From positions 62,001 through 126,000 of the forward strand of contig JAFSRD010000027.1 of assembly GCA_017446265.1 (NCBI GenBank): a DNA stretch of 64,000 nt, in the 5' to 3' direction. Of this stretch, positions 36,210 to 45,278 are shown one piece after another. Each line of letters begins with the position of its first letter. Position 1 is the stretch's first letter. A model generated the notes under the pieces. The model saw only the letters and a list, made by a program, of their open reading frames with translations, was not told where the DNA came from and searched no databases. The position numbers and the translations under genes were made by a program. Source of the stretch: Treponema sp. (GTDB lineage: Bacteria; Spirochaetota; Spirochaetia; Treponematales; Treponemataceae).

Positions 36210-36258
36210 AACGGCGGCATATGATACATTGAAAGTATCTTTAATGAAGGAGTCCTAA

Positions 36259-37320
36259 ATGAAGCGAAAGATTTTGATGGCGACATGGTGCCTCTCATGT
36301 GCGGTGGCAGCATTTGCCTATAATCCGCCTATAAGCGGCGAAAGTCTTGACAGGATTGTAAGCCCTACGCAACTCACCGCTGCTTCTTCAAGCGCAGGCG
36401 GCGGCATTTTCAATATCGGTCCTGATGCAATTGTGTTCAATCCTGCGCTTATTGCATATGAGCAGCGCATCACGCTTGATGCCGCGTACACGCAGCTTTT
36501 CTCTGTGCAAAAAAACAACAACCGCAGGCTCGGCTGGACGTTCCAAGGTGGATTTCTTATTCCGTCAAAGTGGTTTGTTGCAAGCGGCATCTTAAAAGGC
36601 ACGTTCCTGCCGATTGATGAAATGCGTGTCGGCAATATCATCAGCACAAATGTTGCAATTGCAAAAGAAGTGTCTGAACGCATAAGTGTCGGATTCGGCA
36701 TAAATGGCGGCTTTTTCTGGGGTGCGGGACCAAGTTGGTCACTCGGTGCAAGTCTCGGTGTGTTGTACCGCCGCCCCACGCTTGGTTTTATGAAAGATTT
36801 TAGAGTGGGCGCTTCAGTCATTGACCTTGGTAAGAATTACATGACAGCACTTGCAGGCATTTACGGCAACAAGCCGAGCGGCATGTTCCCCATGCTCGGC
36901 ACAACGCATGTGGGCGTGGCGGCGTTGCTGTTTTCTACAGACTATGTTAAAGGCGGTGCATCGCTTGAATTGATTGCGCCGGGTTTTCAAAACCTCATTG
37001 TAGCCACAGGATTTCACTTTGCTGTCAACGATGCGCTGTACATCCGTATTGCAGAGGAAATCAACGTGCGCGAGACAGTTGCCGGCTATGCAAATTACAT
37101 GCCGTCAGTAAGCTTGGGGTATTGTTTTTCGTTCAAATCTAAAAAAAGCAACTACCTTGCAAGCAACGGCTGGTCGCAAAGCGAGATGACAGCGAATGCG
37201 GCATGGCAGCAGTTGTACAAGACAGTTCATGCTGTTTCTGCAAATGTTAAAATTAATCTCGGCATGCGCGACACAGAGCCTCCGCGCATAGAATTATGGA
37301 TGGATGAGGAGGACGAATAA
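36259..37320 (+). CDS. Predicted outer-membrane protein, FadL/PorV-like
   Basis: A 353-residue protein with a signal peptide (to about residue 20, AFAYN). NIGPDAIVFNPALIA followed by ITLDAAYTQLF, and GGGFLIPSKW-type and FGINGGFFWGAGP-type strands, resemble FadL- and PorV-like beta-barrels of spirochetes and Bacteroidetes. The C-terminal 50 residues are polar and end DEEDE, unusual for a classic barrel. The stop overlaps the start of the next gene (TAATG), so the two envelope proteins are made together. Confidence 0.7.
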   Translation: MKRKILMATWCLSCAVAAFAYNPPISGESLDRIVSPTQLTAASSSAGGGIFNIGPDAIVFNPALIAYEQRITLDAAYTQLFSVQKNNNRRLGWTFQGGFLIPSKWFVASGILKGTFLPIDEMRVGNIISTNVAIAKEVSERISVGFGINGGFFWGAGPSWSLGASLGVLYRRPTLGFMKDFRVGASVIDLGKNYMTALAGIYGNKPSGMFPMLGTTHVGVAALLFSTDYVKGGASLELIAPGFQNLIVATGFHFAVNDALYIRIAEEINVRETVAGYANYMPSVSLGYCFSFKSKKSNYLASNGWSQSEMTANAAWQQLYKTVHAVSANVKINLGMRDTEPPRIELWMDEEDE

Positions 37321-40300
37321 TGAAAAAGAGCATCGCGCTGCTTGCAGCAGTTTTAATCATTATTGCTCCGTCATTTTCTGAGCGCAAACCAAAATATATT
37401 TCTCCGAACAACGACGGCATGCAAGATTCGCTTGACATTCCCGTGCGCATTTCAGATAAGCGATATGTTGAAGCGTGGAGCTTTGTCATTGAAGACGCGA
37501 ACGGCACTGTCGTGCGCACTATTGGAAATAAAAACGCACTTCCCGAAAAACTTACATTCAAAGGATTTTGGAAGCAGCTTTTTTCATCAAAAAAAACAAT
37601 AGACATTCCCGAAGTAGTTTCGTGGAATGGCGTTATGGATTCGGGCGAAACAGCTCCTGACGGCACATATTATTATTATTTCACCGCTACAGATGATAAC
37701 GGCAATGTCGGCAAGACAGATACCTATGTTGTCATTGTGGACACGACGCCGCCAACAGTGGCGCTCCAAGAGCCGAGAGACAAAATTTTCGGTGAAGGCG
37801 CAAAAGCTGAATTCACTGTGCAACAGTCGGGTTCGCACGAAGACGAGTGGAAAGGCGTATTTACACGCACAGACGGCTCTGTCGTGCGTTCGTACTCCTG
37901 GAAAGATTCAGAGCCGTTTGCATTTAATTGGAACGGTGCTGACGATTCAGGCGCGCCAGTTGCAGATGGCGTGTATATGTATTCAGTTGCGGCGACTGAC
38001 CGTGCGGGAAACACGTCTGCACCTGCATCTATTGCAAACATCATATTCTCTGCGGAAAAACCTGCGACAAACATCACTATTGCAGGCTCAAAATATTTTT
38101 CACCCAAAACAGATAGCAAGCAGTCTTCCCTTACGCTCAACGTTACCATTCCCGTACCTGCGGCGAACACTGGCAACAAGCTTACAGAATGGGCAGTTGC
38201 GATCATTGACAGCGATGGCAATGTGCTCCGCTCGTTTGATTCGGCTTCGTCGCATGCGCCGCCTGAAACGATTGTGTTTGACGGCACAGACAATGCGGGC
38301 AATGTGCTTGCAGACGGACGCTACCAAGCGCGCGTAACGGCAAAGTATCTGAACGGGTATGAACCAGTGCCGCTGTCTTCGCCAGTGTTTATCATTGATA
38401 CGCAAAAACCTCATGCGGAGCTACAGGTATCGGACAAAGTGTTTGGCGCAGGCGCAAAAGGCACCGTTACAATCAGCGAGTTTATTGCGCCGAAAACGCT
38501 TGCGCCTGTTCCCGAATGGACGGGGCGGATTTATGCAGACGGCACAGGCGCTCGCGCAGTACGCGAATTTTCACTCGGCGAGTTCCCGCCTGAAAAAGTG
38601 ACCTGGAACGGCCTCGACGACGATGGTCGCCTTGTGCCGAACGGACAATATGTATTTGTGCTCACAGGAACAGACTTGGCAGGCAACACGGGTACGATAC
38701 GTTCCGAATCGTTCAGCCTTGACACGACTGAAGCGACTATCATGCTTGCAATGCAGGATGTTGCGTTTTCACCGAACAACGACCGTGTTAAAGATACGAT
38801 TGTGTTTACGCCAGTGACCCAGTCAGGAAGCGGCGGCATTGTACGCTATACGTTTACGATTGCGCCTGTTGGTTCAAGCGTTGCAGTAAAAACGGTGAGC
38901 GCAAACAGGAGCGTTCCTGCTTCTCTTTCATGGGACGGCACAGACGACTCAGGCGTCATCTGTGCGGACGGACAGTATGCTGCATCGCTTGAAGTAACGT
39001 CTGCAAACGATTCTACTGCATCTGTTACGACAGGGCAGTTTGCGCTTGACACAAAACCGCCGTATCTTACAGCAGAAATACCGTGGACATCGTTTGCGCC
39101 GTCAGGCGAGTCAACGCAGATGACGCTTCCTGTTGCCGTGAGCGACTGCACAACAGAAAAACTGTGGACCGCAGAAGTGAAAAACGCGCGTGGTGCTGTG
39201 GTGCGCCGCTTTACCTGGAACGGCACGGTCGCTTCAAACGGCAAAGCTGGATTTGAATGGAACGGCTCTGACGAGTCGGGCAATATTGTCAAAGACGGCA
39301 TATACTCTATTACAATCGCTTCGACAGATGAAGCGGGCAACTCATTTAGCACTGCGCTCAGCGGCATAACGCTCGACACGCGCGATGTAAAAGCGTATGT
39401 GACGACAGCGTTTGAAGGCATTTCCCCGAACGGCGATGGTGCATACGACGCGCAACGTTTTGACATTCGCACTACTGTTGCAGACGGAATTGCCTCGTGG
39501 AATTTTGACATTTGCCAAGAGAACGGAACGCCTGTACGCTCCTGGTCAGACAAAGACAGCAAAAGCGTACCTGCACACATTACGTGGGACGGACTTGATA
39601 GTTCAGGTAAAGCAGGCGAAGGCACGTTTACGGGAAGGCTGCGCATTGCATACAACAACGGCAGAAACATTTCTGTTTCATCTTCGCCGTTTGTGTGCTC
39701 TGTACTGCCGCCGCAGCTCTCCGTGCAGACAGCTCCCGAATATTTTAGCCCAGACAACGACGGCACGGACGATGATTTGTTTATCAGATTGAATGGCTCG
39801 ACAAAAGGTAGAATCACTGCATGGTCATTTATCATCAACGATCCGAGCGGGCGTGCATTCTGGACAACAGGCGGCACGTCATCAATTACCGAGCGAATCA
39901 TCTGGGACGGATTGAGCAACACGCAAAAAGATGCGTCTGGCATGGCGGAGCGCGTGCAATCTGCTGTAGATTATCCGTGGACGTTTACTGTTAAAGATAA
40001 TATCGGCATGTCGTCCACGCTTGCAGGAACAATTCCTGTCGATGTGCTCGTTATCCGCGATGGCAACGTACTCAAGATGGCTGTTCCGTCAATCATATTC
40101 CGCTCTGATAATGCAGATTTTAAAGTTGAATCTTCACCTGGCAGACGTGACGGCGTTACCGCAGAGCAAGCTATGAACAACGAGCGCGTGCTCAACCGTA
40201 TTGCAGAAATCCTTAACAAATTTAAAGACTACAAGGTCACTGTCGTGGGGCACGCAAACCGCACGTCTGACAACGAAGCTGAAGAGACGCAGGACAATCC

Positions 40301-40496
40301 GCAACAGTGGGGGCCTGCGCTTATTCCGCTGTCGCAGCGCCGCGCAGAATTTGTTAAAGATTATCTTGTCAACAGAGGTGTAAGCGCATCGCGTCTTTCT
40401 ACTGTAGGAAAGGGCGGCACAGAACTTGTTGCAGACTGGCGAGATAAAGACAACAACTGGAAAAACAGGCGCGTTGAATTTTTTCTGCAAAAATAA
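37320..40496 (+). CDS. Giant FlgD-Ig-repeat protein with OmpA-like C-terminus
   Basis: A 1058-residue exported protein. After the signal peptide come at least six modules, each opening with S-P-N/D-x-D-G-x-x-D (ISPNNDGMQDSLDI, FSPNNDRVKDTIVF, ISPNGDGAYDAQRF, FSPDNDGTDDDLF) and a FlgD-type Ig repeat (W-x-x-x-I ... W-D-G-x-D-x-x-G ... D-G-x-Y). The last 110 residues are an OmpA-type peptidoglycan-binding domain (QRRAEFVKDYLVNRGV ... NRRVEFFLQK). Such proteins link the outer membrane to the cell wall or act in surface assembly. It is translationally coupled to the porin-like gene. Confidence 0.85.
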   Translation: MKKSIALLAAVLIIIAPSFSERKPKYISPNNDGMQDSLDIPVRISDKRYVEAWSFVIEDANGTVVRTIGNKNALPEKLTFKGFWKQLFSSKKTIDIPEVVSWNGVMDSGETAPDGTYYYYFTATDDNGNVGKTDTYVVIVDTTPPTVALQEPRDKIFGEGAKAEFTVQQSGSHEDEWKGVFTRTDGSVVRSYSWKDSEPFAFNWNGADDSGAPVADGVYMYSVAATDRAGNTSAPASIANIIFSAEKPATNITIAGSKYFSPKTDSKQSSLTLNVTIPVPAANTGNKLTEWAVAIIDSDGNVLRSFDSASSHAPPETIVFDGTDNAGNVLADGRYQARVTAKYLNGYEPVPLSSPVFIIDTQKPHAELQVSDKVFGAGAKGTVTISEFIAPKTLAPVPEWTGRIYADGTGARAVREFSLGEFPPEKVTWNGLDDDGRLVPNGQYVFVLTGTDLAGNTGTIRSESFSLDTTEATIMLAMQDVAFSPNNDRVKDTIVFTPVTQSGSGGIVRYTFTIAPVGSSVAVKTVSANRSVPASLSWDGTDDSGVICADGQYAASLEVTSANDSTASVTTGQFALDTKPPYLTAEIPWTSFAPSGESTQMTLPVAVSDCTTEKLWTAEVKNARGAVVRRFTWNGTVASNGKAGFEWNGSDESGNIVKDGIYSITIASTDEAGNSFSTALSGITLDTRDVKAYVTTAFEGISPNGDGAYDAQRFDIRTTVADGIASWNFDICQENGTPVRSWSDKDSKSVPAHITWDGLDSSGKAGEGTFTGRLRIAYNNGRNISVSSSPFVCSVLPPQLSVQTAPEYFSPDNDGTDDDLFIRLNGSTKGRITAWSFIINDPSGRAFWTTGGTSSITERIIWDGLSNTQKDASGMAERVQSAVDYPWTFTVKDNIGMSSTLAGTIPVDVLVIRDGNVLKMAVPSIIFRSDNADFKVESSPGRRDGVTAEQAMNNERVLNRIAEILNKFKDYKVTVVGHANRTSDNEAEETQDNPQQWGPALIPLSQRRAEFVKDYLVNRGVSASRLSTVGKGGTELVADWRDKDNNWKNRRVEFFLQK

Positions 40497-40510
40497 CAGC
40501 AAACCATGGT

Positions 40511-40559
40511 GCGAGAAAACGACACCGTTTATAAGGTTTCTTTTTCTCGCGCTCTTTTT
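40511..40559 (+). terminator. Intrinsic terminator after the OmpA-like gene
   Basis: GCGAGAAAA (40511-40519) pairs with TTTTCTCGC (40542-40550), followed by a T-rich run (CTCTTTTTC). Confidence 0.65.
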
Positions 40560-40574
40560 CTTCCAAGCTGCTAC

Positions 40575-40604
40575 TTGATTTTTTTTGCCAATATATGATA
40601 AAAT
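40575..40604 (+). promoter_or_regulatory. Promoter of rpsU
   Basis: TTGATT (40575-40580) and TAAAAT (40599-40604) are separated by 18 bases, 43 bases before the GTG of rpsU. Confidence 0.5.
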
Positions 40605-40646
40605 AAATTCTCACTCGGAATGCCGGTGAGAAAGAGGTGAAAACAC

Positions 40647-40859
40647 GTGGCAACAATTCCTGTCGATGATTCAGAGAATCTTGAAAAAGCAATTAAACGT
40701 TTTAAACGGATGATAGAAAAAGAAGGCATTATCCGCGAATACAAGCGGCGCCAGTATTACGAAAAGCCTTCTACTATCTTGAACCGCAAGAACAAGGCAG
40801 TACAGCGCAAGCTTATGAAAAAGACGCATCCGCGCCGCGAAGCAAAAGCAGCGTACTAA
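40647..40859 (+). CDS. rpsU: Ribosomal protein bS21
   Basis: A 70-residue, very basic protein. [22 protein letters not shown] followed by [24 protein letters not shown] is bS21 of the small subunit, which helps base pairing of the mRNA leader. The start is GTG at 40647 with AGGTG nine bases upstream. It has its own promoter and terminator, so it is monocistronic. Confidence 0.96.
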   Translation: MATIPVDDSENLEKAIKRFKRMIEKEGIIREYKRRQYYEKPSTILNRKNKAVQRKLMKKTHPRREAKAAY

Positions 40860-40866
40860 GATTGCA

Positions 40867-40898
40867 AAGTCTAGGACGCGCATCCTAGACTTTTCTTT
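40867..40898 (+). terminator. Intrinsic terminator of rpsU
   Basis: AAGTCTAGGA (40867-40876) and TCCTAGACTT (40883-40892) form a perfect ten-base stem, followed by TTTTCTTT. Confidence 0.9.
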
Positions 40899-40920
40899 AA
40901 AAATAGTATCATAATATGTT

Positions 40921-41802
40921 ATGGCCATCGCTACTAATCAGCAAATAACAAATTACTATGATTTTTACCGCGACAAAGAGGTAATTTTTTCTCGTGAAAT
41001 TTTGCGTACGCTTCGCGTTGACCCGCGCCAAATCTATATAAAATGCGGTGGGGCGCAATGGCCGTGCATCATTAATTCTACGTCATTTTTAATGGCAAAG
41101 ATAATTCTCGGCACAAAAGGCGGCGCATTTGTACAGATTACGCAAGAAAATCCTCCGCCTATAAATCTGCGGTTTTGTTTTGTCGAGCAGGGCAACCAGC
41201 GGTTAAGTTTTTTTATTTTAGGGAAAGTTGCAGAAGTCGTTCCTTACATGAATTCAAAAGAGCTTGCAATCATCACGCTTGCCTATACGCAACGCCCGCC
41301 GGATGATTTTATTTTAAAGCTCGGCATGCTTATTGAGGCAAACGTCAATTTTGTGCAACGTAGGGAAGACCGCATCATCATTAATGCAGAGTCAAAGCAT
41401 AAGCTTGCAATAGAAAAAGAGGAAGCTGCCATCTTTGTGCAAAATGTGCCGCGAAAATGCATTTTACGCGACTTGTCGTTTTCAGGTGCAAAAGTTGTTT
41501 TGCTTGGTTTGCCAAAATTTGTCATTGGCAAAAAAATTGTGCTTCGCTTGCAATTTATGGACCCCTATGAGTTGATAGACGTAAAGGGCACAGTCCTTGC
41601 GGCAGATTTTGTCGAGGGGCGCAAAGATATTGTGCTGGCAAATATCAAATTTGACGAAGGCAGCGTGCCGATTGCATATAAGATTCATATTAACAATTAC
41701 ATCACTATGAGTAAAAAAAAGTTGCTTGAAACGTCGGAGCAACTGCAAGCAGCCGCAATGACATCTTTAGAACAAGCGGCTGAAAATGGAGCTACTGCGT
41801 GA
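40921..41802 (+). CDS. PilZ-domain c-di-GMP-binding protein
   Basis: The C-terminal third carries the PilZ signature: PRKCILRDLSFSGAKVVL (R-x-x-x-x-R then D-x-S-x-x-G), followed by beta strands ending VLANIKFDEG. The N-terminal 180 residues look like the second beta-barrel (YcgR-N-like) found in spirochete PilZ proteins. PilZ proteins bind cyclic di-GMP and in spirochetes affect motility and virulence. 293 residues. The stop overlaps the GTG of the TPR gene. No clear ribosome-binding site. Confidence 0.82.
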   Translation: MAIATNQQITNYYDFYRDKEVIFSREILRTLRVDPRQIYIKCGGAQWPCIINSTSFLMAKIILGTKGGAFVQITQENPPPINLRFCFVEQGNQRLSFFILGKVAEVVPYMNSKELAIITLAYTQRPPDDFILKLGMLIEANVNFVQRREDRIIINAESKHKLAIEKEEAAIFVQNVPRKCILRDLSFSGAKVVLLGLPKFVIGKKIVLRLQFMDPYELIDVKGTVLAADFVEGRKDIVLANIKFDEGSVPIAYKIHINNYITMSKKKLLETSEQLQAAAMTSLEQAAENGATA

Positions 41803-42944
41803 ACCCTGCAAGCGCGTTAGACACTATTTATTATATTATGTTGCCGGAAAATTTTTCGCTCTCGCGCAATGCATTGCACATCGATGCGGCAATTCCGCTT
41901 CCCGTACAAAAAAAAGACAAAGATGCGTCAGACGTTTTTAATCCTGCTGAACTCTCGCAAGAGCAAATCCTTTCGGGCATTCTCACTGTGCTTGCATATG
42001 ATAAGCGAAACGAGCATATCGGCTATTACCGTTCACTTTTGCTCAAAGCGCGTCCAGATATAAAAAAAGAGCTTTCAGAAGCTGCAATTTTAAAAGCGAA
42101 GAATGAAGACTGGGACATTGCAGAGGAAATATTTGCCGCATTGCGCGGGCTTGATCCCGACGACATGATTACCGTGCTCAATACGGCGCTCTTTTTTGAT
42201 GAACGCGCAAACTCGTACCGCCGCCTCAATTTACATGAAGATGCAGACGCATATGACAACGATGCATTTGCGTATTACAAGATGGCTATGGACGCAGAAC
42301 CTGCGTTGCCAGATGCATTTTTCAACGCGGGCTTTTTTTACTTAAAGCAGCACAACTACCGTGATGCAAAAGACTGCTTTGAAACGTATATTGCACTTAC
42401 GTGCGACATTGACAACAGTACGCTCGGTGAAAACGGCACATACAAAAAAGAGCGCGCCCAAGAGATAATCAACAACATCAATTCGCAGAATATGGATGAC
42501 GCGCATTTCAAAGCTGCATACGATTTGATTTCGTCAGGGCAAGAAGAAAAGGGGTTGGAAGAAATTCGCCTGTTCATTCAGTCGCACCAAAAAGTGTGGA
42601 ACGCCTGGTTTATGCTCGGCTGGGGCTTGCGCAGGCTTGGTCGGTATGAAGACGCAAAGCAGTCGTTTTTAGAAGCGCTCAACTGTCCAGGCGGTAATGC
42701 AAACAGCGATACGTACAACGAGCTTGCAATCTGCCTTATGGAGCAGCAAAACTATGCGGAGGCGCGTCGTGCGCTTGCAAAGGCGCTTGCGCTTGAAAGC
42801 GAGAGTACAAAAATCATTTCAAATTTAGGGTTTGTCGCACTTAAAGAAGGCAAAATTGCAGAAGCGAAAAAATATTTTGAAACAGCGCTTGAATTCAATC
42901 CCGAAGATAAAATTGCGCGCGCGCAACTTGAAGCGCTTGCATAA
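41799..42944 (+). CDS. Tetratricopeptide-repeat protein
   Basis: A 381-residue protein with no signal peptide and at least five TPR motifs. The pattern W-x-x-L-G...G-x-Y-x-x-A...P is clearest in AWFMLGWGLRRLGRYEDAKQSFLEALNCPG and GFVALKEGKIAEAKKYFETALEFNPE. It probably acts as a cytoplasmic scaffold. The GTG start overlaps the PilZ stop, so the two may act together. Confidence 0.85.
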   Translation: MNPASALDTIYYIMLPENFSLSRNALHIDAAIPLPVQKKDKDASDVFNPAELSQEQILSGILTVLAYDKRNEHIGYYRSLLLKARPDIKKELSEAAILKAKNEDWDIAEEIFAALRGLDPDDMITVLNTALFFDERANSYRRLNLHEDADAYDNDAFAYYKMAMDAEPALPDAFFNAGFFYLKQHNYRDAKDCFETYIALTCDIDNSTLGENGTYKKERAQEIINNINSQNMDDAHFKAAYDLISSGQEEKGLEEIRLFIQSHQKVWNAWFMLGWGLRRLGRYEDAKQSFLEALNCPGGNANSDTYNELAICLMEQQNYAEARRALAKALALESESTKIISNLGFVALKEGKIAEAKKYFETALEFNPEDKIARAQLEALA

Positions 42945-42969
42945 AAGATGGCCTGCTTGCAAATGTTGC

Positions 42970-43461
42970 TCATTCTGCCTTTGTGTCAAACGTGAGCGCA
43001 AGCGCGTCGCCGACATTTACGTTTACTTTCTTAAACCACCCCTGCGGCACTTCAAGCGCATAGCGCACGTGAACGGTACTGTGTATGGGAGCTGTACTGT
43101 ACGGCGTCATGTCGAATATATTGCGGATTATGCCATTTGCATCAATATACGCAATTGAAAGCGCGTGCGGTGTATCTTTCATCCAGAACGAAAGCATTTG
43201 GTCGCTGCTGAACAAAAAGAGCATGCCCGTGCCATCGGGAATTTTTTTGCGTCTCATAAAGCCGTTTGCCCGTTCTTCGTCAGTTCGCGCCATTTCCGCT
43301 TTTACTCTTGCCGTGCTGCCGTCGCTGCGGGTGAGCGTAAGCGTCTGCGTTTCAAGTTTTTTTGCGCATGAAAAAAGCGGTATGCTTGATGCGAATATAA
43401 AACTGACTGCAACAAATTTAGTGATAAGCGCCCGCATGCGTTTGCAATTCTTTTTCATCAA
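42970..43461 (-). CDS. DUF192 lipoprotein
   Basis: A 163-residue protein with a lipobox near residue 32 (IPLFSC) and the DUF192 core: EMARTDEERANGFMRRKKIPDGTGMLFLF, FWMKDTPHALSIAYID, ALEVPQGWFKK. DUF192 is widespread and of unknown function. The start overlaps the stop of the next minus-strand gene by four bases. Confidence 0.87.
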   Translation of the reverse strand: MMKKNCKRMRALITKFVAVSFIFASSIPLFSCAKKLETQTLTLTRSDGSTARVKAEMARTDEERANGFMRRKKIPDGTGMLFLFSSDQMLSFWMKDTPHALSIAYIDANGIIRNIFDMTPYSTAPIHSTVHVRYALEVPQGWFKKVNVNVGDALALTFDTKAE

Positions 43462-44000
43462 AGTTCGTCCAAAAATATTTCGCGCGTTATTTCCGTGCCC
43501 GAAAGCGGCACAAGAGAAGCAGCGTTTACTTCGTTGAACACGTTGTTGTCTACATATTTGAGCGCAAGCGGTCGTTCAAGCGTCATCGTTACGCTGTCTG
43601 TTTTCCATTCTGCTTTTTCGGGAGAGAACAAAGTGGGATCGCCGTATTTTTCGCACAGTGTGCTGAAAATGCTGTAGTGGTCCATGCGCTCGCGATTTAC
43701 ATTGATGATGATGATGTACAACTTTTCGTTGTAGAATTGGAAGTAGCAGCGTTCAAGAAACGAAATGACGTGTCCTGCCTCTGCATCTGTTTCAATAAGC
43801 ACGCGGTTTTCACCGGGGAGCAGCGATACATCTCTGTCTCCGTGGTAGCCGAATTCGCTGTTCTTTTTGAGTTTTTCTTTTACTTCGTCGAGCGTCATGC
43901 CGAGTTCAATGCCGCCGTAGCCGCGCGGAAGCGATGCTTGCGCAAAGCAAAAAAAAGCGATGAACAAAAAGAGCGGGATTGATACGATTACGCGTTTCAT
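43458..44000 (-). CDS. Exported protein of unknown function
   Basis: A 180-residue protein with a signal peptide (to about residue 21, CFAQA). The mature part starts with GYGGIELGMTLDEVKEKL, a motif shared by several small periplasmic proteins with an MltA- or BON-like fold, and is otherwise unremarkable. It is coupled to the DUF192 gene by a four-base overlap. It lies two bases from the Crp-like gene upstream, so the three form one operon. Confidence 0.7.
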   Translation of the reverse strand: MKRVIVSIPLFLFIAFFCFAQASLPRGYGGIELGMTLDEVKEKLKKNSEFGYHGDRDVSLLPGENRVLIETDAEAGHVISFLERCYFQFYNEKLYIIIINVNRERMDHYSIFSTLCEKYGDPTLFSPEKAEWKTDSVTMTLERPLALKYVDNNVFNEVNAASLVPLSGTEITREIFLDEL

Positions 44001-44002
44001 AA

Positions 44003-45187
44003 TTATACGTTCTGCTTGCGATAAAATGCAGCTTGTTTAACAAGCTCCGTGCAGTCTGGCACCAGTATTTTGCCGTTTACAAAACGCACATGCGAATCTG
44101 ATTGTAAACGCAAAAGACTCTCCGCCTGCTGCTCTTTTGGAATGCCGCACATATTCGCTACATCGTATGCAGTTAAATCAGACTGATACTGCACGTTCGC
44201 CTGCGTTAAGTTGAGCTTTGTTTTTTCCACTTGCAGCGCAAGCATGTCGATAAGCTTGTGGAGCGGGTCCTTTAAATTTGCATTGTCGATTTGGCGGTAC
44301 ATTGACCACAACCTGTCTGCGAGCATGGTTGTAAGGCGTGCAATAAGCTGCGGCTGTGTTGCTACCATCAAGTCAAAGTTCTGCCTGTTCACAACCATGA
44401 GTTTGCACTGATCGTGCGCGATTGCACTTGCAGAGCGCGGCTTGTTTTCGAGCAGCGCCATCTCGCCGAACATGTCGCCTTTTTTGAGCATGGCAAGCGT
44501 CACTTCATTGTTGTTGACAACTTTTGAAATCTTTACCTGCCCGTCTTGAATGATGAACATGTCCGGTCCGCTTTGACTCTCGGAAAAAATCATTGTATTC
44601 TTTGGGTAGACGCGTAGCAAATCTGGCGTTGACTCGAAAAATACTGCGTGCGTGCGCGCCTTTAAAACGATAAAACGCTCTTTTGCTTTTTCAACATATG
44701 TGCCGCGCGGACACGCTTTCAGATATTGGTAGTATGCGTAGATTGCAATATCGGAAAAGCCTGATTTGTCGTAAAATTCTGCAACATCAAACATGTGTTC
44801 AGGCGTGTCTGCAACAACATTGTTGAGCGTGAGTTTTGTGAGCGTTTCGTTCATGGAACGCATGCTGTTTGCGAACGAGCGGATAATTTTCATGGCGATC
44901 GGTGTGTTACGCATGATAAGTTCAGGATATTGATCGCGGCGTACAGAAATGCCTGTAACGTCAGTGAGCGCAATAATCGTTTCAATTTGCGAGTGCCCCG
45001 ACATGCATGGGATAACACCGACAAAATCTCCCGGTCCGAGTATTTTTACAGAACCGCCAGGCGTATCTGTCGCTTTTACCGCGCGCACATTGCCGCTTTG
45101 AATGATGAAAAAACGATCGCTTTCTGATTTTCCCTCTACGACAAGATATGAGCCTTTTCTGAAATTAACAAATGATAACTGGAGCAA
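44003..45187 (-). CDS. Crp/Fnr-family regulator with two cyclic-nucleotide-binding domains
   Basis: A 394-residue protein with two cNMP-binding folds. The first (about 1-110) has FVNFRKGSYLVVEGKSESDRFFIIQSGNVR; the second (about 190-300) has NTMIFSESQSGPDMFIIQDGQVKIS and GDMFGEMALLENKPRSASAIA, with the full phosphate-binding pattern. The C-terminus (SDLTAYDVANMCGIPKEQQAESLLRLQ) is a winged helix. The start is TTG at 45187 with GGTGA six bases upstream. It may act on its own promoter (see 45219-45247). Confidence 0.83.
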   Translation of the reverse strand: MLQLSFVNFRKGSYLVVEGKSESDRFFIIQSGNVRAVKATDTPGGSVKILGPGDFVGVIPCMSGHSQIETIIALTDVTGISVRRDQYPELIMRNTPIAMKIIRSFANSMRSMNETLTKLTLNNVVADTPEHMFDVAEFYDKSGFSDIAIYAYYQYLKACPRGTYVEKAKERFIVLKARTHAVFFESTPDLLRVYPKNTMIFSESQSGPDMFIIQDGQVKISKVVNNNEVTLAMLKKGDMFGEMALLENKPRSASAIAHDQCKLMVVNRQNFDLMVATQPQLIARLTTMLADRLWSMYRQIDNANLKDPLHKLIDMLALQVEKTKLNLTQANVQYQSDLTAYDVANMCGIPKEQQAESLLRLQSDSHVRFVNGKILVPDCTELVKQAAFYRKQNV

Positions 45188-45216
45188 TTCGTTTCACCGT
45201 TCCTTGCTTATGTTAT

Positions 45217-45247
45217 AGAGTATAAATTGCACAATACTCTTTGTCAA
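45217..45247 (-). promoter_or_regulatory. Promoter of the Crp-like gene with internal dyad
   Basis: On the minus strand TTGACA (45242-45247) and TATACT (45219-45224) are 17 bases apart, a near-consensus promoter. AGAGTAT (45217-45223) and ATACTCT (45234-45240) form a seven-base dyad across the spacer and -10, placed to block polymerase if bound by a dimer. Confidence 0.65.
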
Positions 45248-45278
45248 TCTTTAAAATCGGCATAAAACGACCCTACCT

